A DNA stretch of 64,000 nucleotides, taken from Dickeya zeae NCPPB 2538. Lineage in GTDB: Bacteria; Pseudomonadota; Gammaproteobacteria; Enterobacterales; Enterobacteriaceae. The DNA lies in the NCBI RefSeq assembly GCF_000406165.1, contig NZ_CM001977.1, positions 3,175,064 through 3,239,063 on the forward strand, written 5' to 3'. This document shows positions 27,489 through 34,959 of this stretch, piece after piece; position 1 is the first letter of the stretch; the number at the start of each line of letters is the position of its first letter. The position numbers were made by a program, and so were the translations under genes. Under the pieces are notes generated by a model, which was not told the origin of the DNA, made no database searches, and saw only the letters and a program-made list of their open reading frames with translations.

Positions 27489-27698
27489 TTAAACCCGTGG
27501 CGATTCAAACATCGGAGTCGGAGTTGCTAATGATTTAACAAATGGGATATGCGGAGTGATGTTAATCATCAAAGCTGAGGCTTGGTGATAGCTATCAGTA
27601 AGGAGTGATTTTTTATACATCCTGCCATTTGAAAGCCGGATTTGTAGATAGTAATTACCGTTTCGTTGAAACATGTATGCCAGAGTTTTGTACCTCAT
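27489..27698 (-). pseudogene. tyrosine integrase, N-terminal stump
   Basis: Reads MRYKTLAYMFQRNGNYYLQIRLSNGRMYKKSLLTDSYHQASALMINI, the N-terminal beta-strand pattern of phage/island tyrosine recombinases (a short X-Y-L-F-R-R-G-x-Y-Y-x-R-L opening, as in the DUF6538-type arm-binding segment). About 60 native residues remain before the IS3 end at 27507; the catalytic R-H-R-Y domain is absent. The ATG at 27698 has a weak GAGAG site. It starts 85 nt inside the right aptamer repeat and reads into the island, the expected place for the island's own integrase. Confidence 0.65.
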
Positions 27699-27783
27699 GA
27701 TCACTCTCTTTTTGTATCTTAGGTGCATTACACACGGACAAAAAGAAATGTAACCACATGAATACTAATTGGAATCTTGGCAA

Positions 27784-27858
27784 CCTACGCTGGAATTATC
27801 CAGTTCAGGTAATACGGGTATTTCTCAGCCCGCTTTTCATAAAGGGGCACCCCGAGTC
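27784..27858 (-). repeat. right copy of 75-bp direct repeat: TPP aptamer lacking its P1 3' strand
   Basis: Identical to 18679-18753 but for one base; on the minus strand the loop reads AATTCCAGC instead of AATGCCAGC. After CCTACG/CGTAGG the sequence diverges (GTTGCC instead of GAAGTC), so the closing P1 helix cannot form. It is the right island boundary and the original 5' part of the thiM leader. Confidence 0.85.
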
Positions 27859-27930
27859 AACGAACGCTATTATTGGGAGTATCGAGTAAAAAGGTCAATC
27901 AACGTCAGCGAAACAGCGCTAAATAAGCTG
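27859..27930 (-). promoter_or_regulatory. displaced native thiM promoter
   Basis: On the minus strand TTGACC (about 27894-27899) is followed after 17-18 bp by CAATAAT and then by the aptamer. This is where the thiMD promoter would sit in an uninterrupted chromosome. It now points into the integrase stump. Boxes are by eye only. Confidence 0.45.
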
Positions 27931-27984
27931 TATTAAAACTCGCACTCAGCGCCCCCTTTCACCACCTCATACCTGAACAGGTAT

Positions 27985-28881
27985 TCATAACGCCGCCTGG
28001 GCGATCAATCCCCTCAGCCATTGGTGTGCCTGATCGCGATGCCAGCGTTCATGCCAGTACATCGCCATCTCAAATCCCGGAAGCTCGATAGGCGCTGTCG
28101 CAACCTGTAGAACGGTCTGGCTGCGTAGCAACCGGGATGGCAGCATCGCTACAAGGTCGGTAGTGGTCAGTACTGACATCATGAACAGAAAATGTGGCAC
28201 TGATAGCACCACTTTTCGTGTTAACCCTCTCTCCATCAGTGCGACATCGGTTGTACCGTGAAAACCACCGCCATCCGGCGACACTATCACATGTTCTAAC
28301 TGACTGAACTGTTCCAGCGTTAATGAGCCACCTAACTGCGGGTGTCCAACCCTGCCAGCCAATACATAGTGTTCACGAAAGAGCACACGCCTGCGCATTG
28401 CCGGGTGCGCCATGTCACTGGTATGCAACGCCAGGTCGATATCGCCTTGTTCCATTCGCTGCAACATGGCGGACGGCGGTGTTTCCAGAATCGCCAGCCG
28501 GGTATGGGGTGCATCCTGACGCAGTTGGTTCATGACCGGCAGCAGAATCGTCGACTCGCCATAATCGAACGCCGATATCCGCCAGGTATTTTCGGCAGTC
28601 GCCGGATTAAACGGCGCGGAAGGCGCAATAGCCTGCTCAAGAGACTCCAGCGCCAGCCGCAATGGCTCCCGTAATGCATCCGCTCTGGCGGTGGGGGTCA
28701 TGCCTCTGGGGCCGGGCAACAGTAGCGGATCATCAAAAATAGCGCGCAATCGCGCCAGCTGTACGCTCACCGACGGTTGGGACAGGTTAAGTCGTCGCGC
28801 GGCACGGGTGACATTGTGTTCTTCCAACAGTGCATCCAGCGTCAGCAACAGGTTCAGATCCAACCGCCTAATATTGTTCAT
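27985..28881 (-). CDS. LysR-family transcriptional regulator
   Basis: A 298-residue LysR regulator. The N-terminal helix-turn-helix reads NIRRLDLNLLLTLDALLEEHNVTRAARRLNLSQPSVSVQLARLRAIFDDPLL. A periplasmic-binding-protein-like effector domain follows from about residue 90. The NodD/NahR-type beginning (RRLDLNLL) suggests an aromatic or quinone-like inducer. The ATG at 28881 is chosen over an upstream Met because it gives the family start. It is divergent from the quinone reductase gene across an 86-bp spacer, which it most likely controls. Confidence 0.9.
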   Translation of the reverse strand: MNNIRRLDLNLLLTLDALLEEHNVTRAARRLNLSQPSVSVQLARLRAIFDDPLLLPGPRGMTPTARADALREPLRLALESLEQAIAPSAPFNPATAENTWRISAFDYGESTILLPVMNQLRQDAPHTRLAILETPPSAMLQRMEQGDIDLALHTSDMAHPAMRRRVLFREHYVLAGRVGHPQLGGSLTLEQFSQLEHVIVSPDGGGFHGTTDVALMERGLTRKVVLSVPHFLFMMSVLTTTDLVAMLPSRLLRSQTVLQVATAPIELPGFEMAMYWHERWHRDQAHQWLRGLIAQAAL

Positions 28882-28967
28882 GGCTATACCCAATATAGTA
28901 AACATTCATTTTAACTATATCAGACCACCTCCTATGCTGTGCTCCTGCCAATCAAGGAGACACGATA

Positions 28968-29750
28968 ATGAAAGTATTACTGGTTTATGCTCATCCAGAA
29001 CCCCGTTCACTCAACGGCTCACTGAAAAATGTCATCGTTAGCCATCTGGAAAACACCGGGCATCAGATTCAGGTGTCCGACCTGTACGCCATGCGTTGGA
29101 AAACGACGCTGGACGCCGATGACAACACAGAGCCCCACACTAATGCGCCTTTCCATCCATCGCTGGATTCGCAGCGCGCTTTCTCACAAGGAACACAGTC
29201 GCCGGATATCTCCGCCGAGCAGGATAAATTACGTTGGGCCGACACCGTCATCCTGCAATTTCCACTGTGGTGGTTCACCATGCCAGCGATTATGAAAGGC
29301 TGGATAGACCGGGTATACGCCTATGGTTTTGCCTACGGTGTCGGGGAACACTCGCAGACACATTGGGGAGATCGCTATGGCGAAGGGATGATGGCAGGCA
29401 AACGCGCCATGTTGCTGGTCACCACCGGAGGGTGGGAATCACACTATGGACCTCGCGGCATCAACGGGCCTATTGATGATGTGCTGTTTCCCATCCAGCA
29501 CGGCATATTGTATTACCCCGGTTTTGAGGTGATGCCCCCCTTTGTGGTCTACCACACCAGCCGTATGGATGAAGCCCGCTACCAACACACCTGCGATGCG
29601 TTGAAGCAGCGTCTCGACACGCTGTGGCATGACACACCCATTCGTTTTCGGCGGCAAAACGCTGGGGACTACACCATCCCGGCGCTAACGCTAAAACCGG
29701 AGATTCAGCCGGGTGGCAGCGGCTTTGCGATTCATACGGATAATGCCTGA
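28968..29750 (+). CDS. NAD(P)H:quinone oxidoreductase (flavodoxin-like fold)
   Basis: A 260-residue FAD-binding two-electron quinone reductase of the NQO1/MdaB/KefF superfamily. It starts MKVLLVYAHPEPRSLNGSLKN (phosphate-binding loop), has LRWADTVILQFPLWWFTMPAIMKGWIDRV (flavin and dimer contacts) and LLVTTGGWESHYGPRGINGPIDDVLFPIQHGILYYPGFEV. AAGGAG lies 8 nt before the ATG. Such enzymes convert quinones to hydroquinones without semiquinone radicals. Its stop overlaps the 3' end of a convergent LysR gene by 19 bp. Confidence 0.9.
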   Translation: MKVLLVYAHPEPRSLNGSLKNVIVSHLENTGHQIQVSDLYAMRWKTTLDADDNTEPHTNAPFHPSLDSQRAFSQGTQSPDISAEQDKLRWADTVILQFPLWWFTMPAIMKGWIDRVYAYGFAYGVGEHSQTHWGDRYGEGMMAGKRAMLLVTTGGWESHYGPRGINGPIDDVLFPIQHGILYYPGFEVMPPFVVYHTSRMDEARYQHTCDALKQRLDTLWHDTPIRFRRQNAGDYTIPALTLKPEIQPGGSGFAIHTDNA

Positions 29751-30628
29751 GGCAACTGGTGCGATAGCTCTTCCTCCAGCAGTTGTTTCAACCGCGCCGT
29801 GGCATCGGGCAGACTGGCGGGCGTCTGCAACAGGGCAACGCCTATTTCGGGCAATGGCGGCAACCGGTTATGGGTCGCTGCTGTGAGAGACGACGGCATG
29901 CCGACAGCAGAGCGTACCGTCACGCCCAATCCCGCATTCACCGCCGCCCAGATGCCGCTAAGACTGCGGCTGACAAACACCACCCGCCAGGGGATACCGG
30001 CCTTATCCAGTGCGTCGGTTCCCCGTCGGCGCATCAGGCACGGCGCTTCAAACATCACCAGTGGCAGCGGCCGTCCGGTCTCCAGATAGTCCGCTATCTC
30101 AAACGAGGGATGACGAATCCAGCGCATCGGCAGATGCGCCAGTGCGACAATACCCGGCATACTCTCCTCATCAAGCCAGCTTAACGCCAAATCGAGCTGT
30201 TGCTGGCTTATCGCCTCACACAGCTCGCGGTTGCGGGCAATGCGGGCGCTGATCTGTACCCCCGGATAGGCGCGGGCGAAACGGCCGAGCACATCCGGCA
30301 TCAAACTTTCACCAAAATCTTCCTGCATACCGAACCGCACTTCCCCTTCAACACGCGCTCCGCGCACGGCATGCATGGCCTCGTCATTGACCGCCAGAAT
30401 TTTATGGGCGTAATTCAACAAAATCTCGCCGCTATCCGTGAGCTTCAGGTGACGCCCCTCCTTACGCAGCAAAGTGGCATCACATTGCTGCTCCAGCTTT
30501 TTCAGATGCGCGCTCACTGCGGATGTTGAACGGCTAAGCTGCTGCGCGGCCAGCGCAAAGCTGCCTAACTCCACCCCAGCGACAAAACTGCGCAGCGCAT
30601 CCAGATCCAACGTGACGAGTCTTTTCAT
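29732..30628 (-). CDS. LysR-family transcriptional regulator
   Basis: A 298-residue LysR regulator. The DNA-binding part is TLDLDALRSFVAGVELGSFALAAQQLSRSTSAVSAHLKKLEQQ; the effector domain runs from about 90 to 290. The start at 30628 is preferred over one 63 nt upstream because MKRLVTLDLDALRSF is the usual opening. It is divergent from the carboxymuconolactone-decarboxylase-like gene and likely regulates the three-gene run 30742-31963. Confidence 0.9.
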   Translation of the reverse strand: MKRLVTLDLDALRSFVAGVELGSFALAAQQLSRSTSAVSAHLKKLEQQCDATLLRKEGRHLKLTDSGEILLNYAHKILAVNDEAMHAVRGARVEGEVRFGMQEDFGESLMPDVLGRFARAYPGVQISARIARNRELCEAISQQQLDLALSWLDEESMPGIVALAHLPMRWIRHPSFEIADYLETGRPLPLVMFEAPCLMRRRGTDALDKAGIPWRVVFVSRSLSGIWAAVNAGLGVTVRSAVGMPSSLTAATHNRLPPLPEIGVALLQTPASLPDATARLKQLLEEELSHQLPQALSV

Positions 30629-30741
30629 GTTTTTAATCCTGATTTTCAGGACGATTAGTGCTGAATATTTCGATTTTAAAAACCATAACACAAAGACACA
30701 ATCCCTTCATCGCCATGAACAGAACACCACAGGAGAATGCT

Positions 30742-31047
30742 ATGTCACAGCCGCTTACCCGCGAAACACTGCAACATGTCGCCCCGAAACTGGCACAACT
30801 CAGCAACGACGTCTTGTTTGACGATATCTGGCAGCGGCCGAACCTTTCTGCACGCGACCGCAGCCTGATCACCGTTGCTGCACTGATAGCGCTGAACCGC
30901 CCGAACCAATTGTCCTGGCACCTTGATTTCGCCAGCCGTAATGGCTTGCACCATGATGAGCTGGTGGAAGCCATCACGCACCTGGCGTTTTACGCAGGCT
31001 GGCCTGCCGCTGTCTCGGCGCTGGAATGCCTGTCACAGGAGGGATAA
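30742..31047 (+). CDS. carboxymuconolactone decarboxylase (CMD) family protein
   Basis: A 101-residue CMD-fold protein: LSARDRSLITVAALIALNRPNQLSWHLDFASRNGLHHDELVEAITHLAFYAGWPAAVSAL. The AhpD-type Cys-x-x-Cys pair is absent, so it is not a peroxidase-coupled reductase but nearer to the gamma-CMD/antioxidant-like subgroup of unknown substrate. CAGGAGAA precedes the ATG. First gene of an apparent three-gene operon with a tautomerase and a DUF4865 protein. Confidence 0.88.
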   Translation: MSQPLTRETLQHVAPKLAQLSNDVLFDDIWQRPNLSARDRSLITVAALIALNRPNQLSWHLDFASRNGLHHDELVEAITHLAFYAGWPAAVSALECLSQEG

Positions 31048-31049
31048 AC

Positions 31050-31436
31050 ATGCCGTTTACCCGCATTATCGTTCAGGCCGGGCGTCCCTCGCATGAATTG
31101 CACCAGATTGCCGACCTGTTTCATCAGGCATTGGTAGAAGAATTTGACGTTCCCGCCGATGACCGCTTCCAGGTTATCGAAGAGCGACCTGCCGGGATGT
31201 TGCATTACGCATCACATTATCAGGCCGGTACGCGCTCCGAACGTTATACGCTCTTTCACATTACGGCGGGCAAGCCACGCAGCCGCGAGCAAAAACGCGG
31301 TTTTTACCGGCGATTGCAACAGTTGTTGCACACACAACTCGCACTGCCACCCGATGATGTGATGGTCGTTATCCAGTTCACTACGCCGGACGACTGGAGT
31401 TTCAGCCGCGGCGTCATGTATCAACAGGAGGCATGA
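31050..31436 (+). CDS. tautomerase-superfamily protein
   Basis: A 128-residue protein whose second residue is Pro (MPFTRIIVQAGRPSHE). After Met removal this would be the catalytic N-terminal proline of 4-oxalocrotonate-type tautomerases. The sequence (ALVEEFDVPADDRFQVIEERP, YTLFHITAGKPRSREQKRGFYRRLQQLL, DDVMVVIQFTTPDDWSFSRGV) fits the Tautomerase_2 group. The start at 31050 leaves 2 nt after the upstream stop; an earlier in-frame ATG would bury the proline. It overlaps the next gene by 4 nt. Confidence 0.88.
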   Translation: MPFTRIIVQAGRPSHELHQIADLFHQALVEEFDVPADDRFQVIEERPAGMLHYASHYQAGTRSERYTLFHITAGKPRSREQKRGFYRRLQQLLHTQLALPPDDVMVVIQFTTPDDWSFSRGVMYQQEA

Positions 31437-31963
31437 TGATCGTCATGCAATACAGTTTTGTCCTGCCAGCGGACTACGATATGGATACGATCGAACAACG
31501 CATTGCCAGGAATGGGGCGAAGCTGGACGGGTTTGCCGGATTACTGTTTAAAGCCTATCTGTACGCAAAACGTCACGATCCGGATATTCCCTCGGTTGCC
31601 AACCTATACGCACCGCTTTATGTCTGGAAACACAGTCAGGGGATGGCGGCATTTTTGCAAAGTCCCGGTTTTGCCGCGCTGACGCGAGACTTTGGCTGGC
31701 CGCAGATCGATTGCTGGCTGGCGGGCAACATACCGCAACCCAGCGAGGTGAAAGCGGGGGCTATCGCCCAGCGTGTCATCACACCGATTCCGCCTTATAG
31801 CCACCTGCCGGACTGGCTGAGTGGCGACACGCAAGCGATGCTGACGGCATGGGATGTCAGCCACTGGCGTCAATTGCAGATGGATTTTTTGCCCTTGTCC
31901 GCAGCGGCCACCACGGCGGGTGACAGCACACAGCGCTACCGTATCGGTTACGTTGCCTGTTAA
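31433..31963 (+). CDS. DUF4865 family protein
   Basis: A 176-residue protein of the DUF4865 family: MQYSFVLPADYDMDTIEQRIARNGAKLDGFAGLLFKAYLYAKR, then LYAPLYVWKHSQGMAAFLQSPGFAALTRDFG. No enzymatic function is known. The family is often encoded beside tautomerase and LysR genes, as here. The fold suggestion is an alpha/beta barrel similar to ABM-type monooxygenases (inference). It overlaps the tautomerase gene by ATGA, so it is part of the same operon. Confidence 0.8.
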   Translation: MMIVMQYSFVLPADYDMDTIEQRIARNGAKLDGFAGLLFKAYLYAKRHDPDIPSVANLYAPLYVWKHSQGMAAFLQSPGFAALTRDFGWPQIDCWLAGNIPQPSEVKAGAIAQRVITPIPPYSHLPDWLSGDTQAMLTAWDVSHWRQLQMDFLPLSAAATTAGDSTQRYRIGYVAC

Positions 31964-31989
31964 CCACATCTTGACCACATCATTGCATC

Positions 31990-32016
31990 AGCGGGGTACA
32001 ACGCTACCCCGCTGTT
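31990..32016 (+). terminator. stem-loop between convergent genes
   Basis: AGCGGGGTA pairs with TACCCCGCT across CAACGC and is followed by GTTT. It lies between the DUF4865 stop and the convergent VOC gene and may serve both directions. Confidence 0.55.
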
Positions 32017-32409
32017 TCACACGGTGTGGTGATAGACCGCTTCGATGTTGTAGCCATCCGGGTCACGCACAAAAGCAGCATAATAATCAGGGTGATATTG
32101 AGCACGCACGCCGGGCTGGCCATTATCCACCCCACCCGCCGCTACCGCAGCGGCAAAAAAGGCATCGACCTCGGCGCGAGATTCGGCACTGAAAGCAAAA
32201 TGCGTTGTCGGCGGTGATGACAGCTCACCTTGAAAAATCCAGAATTCACCACCCGGATCGGAAGACTGCCCGTATCCCATCAACACGCCAAAGCTCACGG
32301 CGAATTTCATGTCTTTGACCTGCTCATAACCGAGCGGCTTTAACGCCTGTTCATAAAACTGACGGCTACGCCGTAGATCAGACACCGGAATACTCAGATG
32401 ATCCAGCAT
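32017..32409 (-). CDS. VOC (glyoxalase/bleomycin-resistance) family protein
   Basis: A 130-residue vicinal-oxygen-chelate protein with paired beta-alpha-beta-beta-beta modules: MLDHLSIPVSDLRRSRQFYEQALKPLGYE, and at the end YAAFVRDPDGYNIEAVYH (metal-ligand Glu region). GGAGG precedes the ATG. Many such proteins are small lyases or resistance proteins; the substrate is not predictable. Confidence 0.87.
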   Translation of the reverse strand: MLDHLSIPVSDLRRSRQFYEQALKPLGYEQVKDMKFAVSFGVLMGYGQSSDPGGEFWIFQGELSSPPTTHFAFSAESRAEVDAFFAAAVAAGGVDNGQPGVRAQYHPDYYAAFVRDPDGYNIEAVYHHTV

Positions 32410-32653
32410 ACTTCCTCCCTCTGGCGATTGAATTTTGTGGTTTTTCGCTCCCGTTCGCCTCCGGCGCGACGCGGAAATACCAACATAATCGCGTTAACAG
32501 CGAGAAAAGATGATCCAGATCTATAAAAATCGCTTATTTATTCATTAAAAGTGATTTTTTATTTATTCACTACCGTCATGACATCACCACCACTCCCCCC
32601 CTTGCTCCATTGCCAGAGAACAGCAACCTGCGCAGATGTGGCTACATCAGCGT

Positions 32654-33433
32654 TTACTCTTCATGCCTTGTTGCTTTGTCGTACCCCAGGCGGCCGATAA
32701 ACGGCAAGCGCAAGGCTGGCGGATTGAACTCCACGCCCAGATTGGCACTTAATATATTGATTTCAAGTCCCTCTTCCGCGCCGACGGTCAGACCCAATAT
32801 CCCCAGTAACGATACCTGAATGCCCCTTCCTGACGGCGGTAATCCAACCGGGTGTGTCAACGCGCGGAAATCCTTACCGATGGCATTGGCTGGCAGATCC
32901 AGTTTCAGTTCGGGGACTTCGCGGCCGATATGTGCCATGAAAGTATTGCTATTCGGGCCGGGCCAGGCGTGATAAGTATGCGGCCAGGGGTAGCTGCTAA
33001 TTGCCGCTTCTATTTTCGGGATCATCGCTGCCGCTCCCGCCCCACGATGTTCAACCAGCAGCCGCGGCATTGAACCGAACCAAAACCCGTCAGGCACGGA
33101 ATCGTTACGACGCACGACATCATCACCGCCCCAACCGATCACTTCATAACGCTGGTAACGGGTTTCACCGGCTTTTTTGACGATGATCCAGGGATGGACC
33201 GCCACCAGACCGCGCCAGCCGTAAGTGGGTGCAGCATAGACCTGTACGATGGCAATATGACTCAACGCCACAGGATCCGGCGCGATACCGGCGGAGTCTC
33301 GTCGAGCGGTCCAAACCCCCTGACTGGAGAAACGCGCCTTATCCTCGCTCCATGAAACTTGCGCCAGGCTACGACCAAACGACAACACCACGACAGCAAT
33401 AAAGACGAAACCCAATACCTTGAGATAATTCAT
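32654..33433 (-). CDS. DUF3750 family protein
   Basis: A 259-residue protein with an N-terminal signal or anchor (LKVLGFVFIAVVVLSFGRSLA). A DUF3750 domain follows: IAIVQVYAAPTYGWRGLVAVHPWIIVKKAGETRYQRYEVIGWG, then IPKIEAAISSYPWPHTYHAWPGPNSNTFMAHIGREVPEL. The conserved W-P-G-P-N-S-N-T-F motif suggests a Cys/Asn-type amidase-like site, but no activity is known. Probably periplasmic or inner-membrane attached. GGAG lies upstream at normal spacing. Divergent from the MFS gene. Confidence 0.85.
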   Translation of the reverse strand: MNYLKVLGFVFIAVVVLSFGRSLAQVSWSEDKARFSSQGVWTARRDSAGIAPDPVALSHIAIVQVYAAPTYGWRGLVAVHPWIIVKKAGETRYQRYEVIGWGGDDVVRRNDSVPDGFWFGSMPRLLVEHRGAGAAAMIPKIEAAISSYPWPHTYHAWPGPNSNTFMAHIGREVPELKLDLPANAIGKDFRALTHPVGLPPSGRGIQVSLLGILGLTVGAEEGLEINILSANLGVEFNPPALRLPFIGRLGYDKATRHEE

Positions 33434-33552
33434 CGATGCGGTTTTCTCCAGAAACAGGCGGGCAAGTGCACGGGCAAGAGTGCATCATGGCGATAACGAT
33501 CATTGCGGTAACATAGAGTGCCAGGCACCAATAACCAAGAGAAAAATCATTG

Positions 33553-34755
33553 ATGAATACTGAGATAGCGTTATCCGCCAGCCAGCAAAATAGCAATATT
33601 CTTCGCCTTGCCACCGCTCAGGCGCTGGCGGGTGCCAACTCAGTTGTGTTTTACACCACGGGCGCGATTGTCGGTAATGCGATTGCCCCTGACAGCACGC
33701 TGGCTACCCTGCCGATAACGGTGTTTGTTTTGGGGATGGCGGCGTGCATTTTGCCGTTCGGCGCACTGGCCAAAAGGCAAGGCCGCAAAGCCGTGTTTAT
33801 GGCAGGGACAGGGGCTGGTATCGCCACGGGGCTGACGGCCGCGTTGGCGGTGGTCATGGGTTCTTTTTTGCTGTTTTGCCTCGCTGCATTTATGGGCGGT
33901 GCCTATGCCGCAGTAGCACTCTCGTTTCGTTTTGCGGCGACAGACGGCGTGGCGAAAGAGCGGCGGGCACGTGCCCTTTCTCTGGTCATGGGCGGGGGTG
34001 TGCTGGCTGGCGTTATCGGCCCGATGCTGGTCACCAGCACGATGAATTTCTGGCCCCCTCATACCTTTGCCATCACCTTTATCGCACAGGCGCTGGTTGC
34101 CGCCGTATCCGCGCTGGTGCTGCTTGGCGTCACCTCACCCGAACCGGTAGCGCACACCCAAGCCGGTGGCCGCCCGCTGCGTGAAATTGTTCGCCAGCCC
34201 GGTTTTTCCCGCACGGTATTTAGCGGTGCCGTTTCTTATATGGTGATGAATTTTCTGATGACGGCTGCGCCGCTTTCCATGCACATGCACGGCATTTCCC
34301 AACACGCCTCGAATCTGGGTATCCAATGGCATGTGATTGCCATGTACGCACCGGGCTTTTTTACCGGCAAACTGATCCACCACTTCGGTGCCAGACGTGT
34401 TAGCGCTGCGGGTTTAGTTATCACCGGGTTGTCAGTCATGGCAGGGTTGGCCGGAACCGACGTCATGCATTACTGGCTGTCACTGATTTTACTGGGCATT
34501 GGCTGGAACTTTGGTTTTACCGGCGCGTCGGCGAAAATTATTGACTATCACCGCCCAGAGGAAAAAACGCAGGTGCAGTCGTTTAACGATTTTATCGTCT
34601 TTGGCGTCATGATCGTCGGGTCTTTCTCCTCCGGTGCATTGCTGAATCTTTTTGGCTGGAATGCCGTACTGTGGGGGGCGCTGGTGCCAGTGATAGCCGC
34701 CTTTCTGGCCTCGGTCATCGGGAAAAAAACCAACGCGCCAGCTCCTGCGCCATAA
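33553..34755 (+). CDS. MFS transporter
   Basis: A 400-residue, 12-span major facilitator. Motif A is ALAKRQGRKAVFMAGT after span 2, and there are Gly/Ala-rich spans throughout; IGWNFGFTGASAKIIDYHRPEEKTQVQSFNDFIVFG is in the second half. It resembles uncharacterised enterobacterial transporters annotated as sugar or drug exporters. The substrate is unknown. The ATG at 33553 directly follows an in-frame TTG; the ATG is more likely. Confidence 0.88.
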   Translation: MNTEIALSASQQNSNILRLATAQALAGANSVVFYTTGAIVGNAIAPDSTLATLPITVFVLGMAACILPFGALAKRQGRKAVFMAGTGAGIATGLTAALAVVMGSFLLFCLAAFMGGAYAAVALSFRFAATDGVAKERRARALSLVMGGGVLAGVIGPMLVTSTMNFWPPHTFAITFIAQALVAAVSALVLLGVTSPEPVAHTQAGGRPLREIVRQPGFSRTVFSGAVSYMVMNFLMTAAPLSMHMHGISQHASNLGIQWHVIAMYAPGFFTGKLIHHFGARRVSAAGLVITGLSVMAGLAGTDVMHYWLSLILLGIGWNFGFTGASAKIIDYHRPEEKTQVQSFNDFIVFGVMIVGSFSSGALLNLFGWNAVLWGALVPVIAAFLASVIGKKTNAPAPAP

Positions 34756-34959
34756 CCGCAGAGTGAAGATAGCCACTTAATGGTAGCCAATATGTCCAGA
34801 AAAATTATTTAACCGAATTGTCCAGACAAATCCGCCATCAGGACTTATAAGAGTAATGAGGGTCAGGTAGCGCGCTAATCACACGCGCCTGCCCAACTTC
34901 ATTCAGTGTTAAAATATTCGTAATATATTAAATAAGATAGTTTTCAGCGGATACCTTCT

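Larger units (their letters stand above)
26294..27507 (-). mobile_element. IS3-family element (1.2 kb, apparently intact)
   Basis: Terminal repeats TGAATCGCCACGG... at 26294 and, on the minus strand, the same TGAATCGCCACGG at 27507, with further imperfect pairing inward (AGACAC, TC, GAG). The length is 1214 bp. It carries orfA and orfB with an A7 frameshift site. It interrupts the island integrase. No clear 3- or 4-bp target duplication is seen, and the integrase does not continue on the other side, so the insertion was accompanied or followed by a deletion. Confidence 0.9.
18754..27783. mobile_element. 9-kb genomic island integrated in the thiM TPP riboswitch
   Basis: The interval is flanked by 75-bp direct copies of the TPP aptamer. 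It is clearly more AT-rich than the flanks, and contains an integrase stump next to the right repeat, a serine recombinase remnant, two IS3-family elements and one IS110-family element. Its cargo is the helicase/ADP-ribosyltransferase/ADP-ribosylglycohydrolase operon. The architecture (integrase gene abutting one repeat and reading inward) is that of tyrosine-recombinase islands, which normally use tRNA genes. The integrase is broken, so present mobility is doubtful. Confidence 0.8.
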
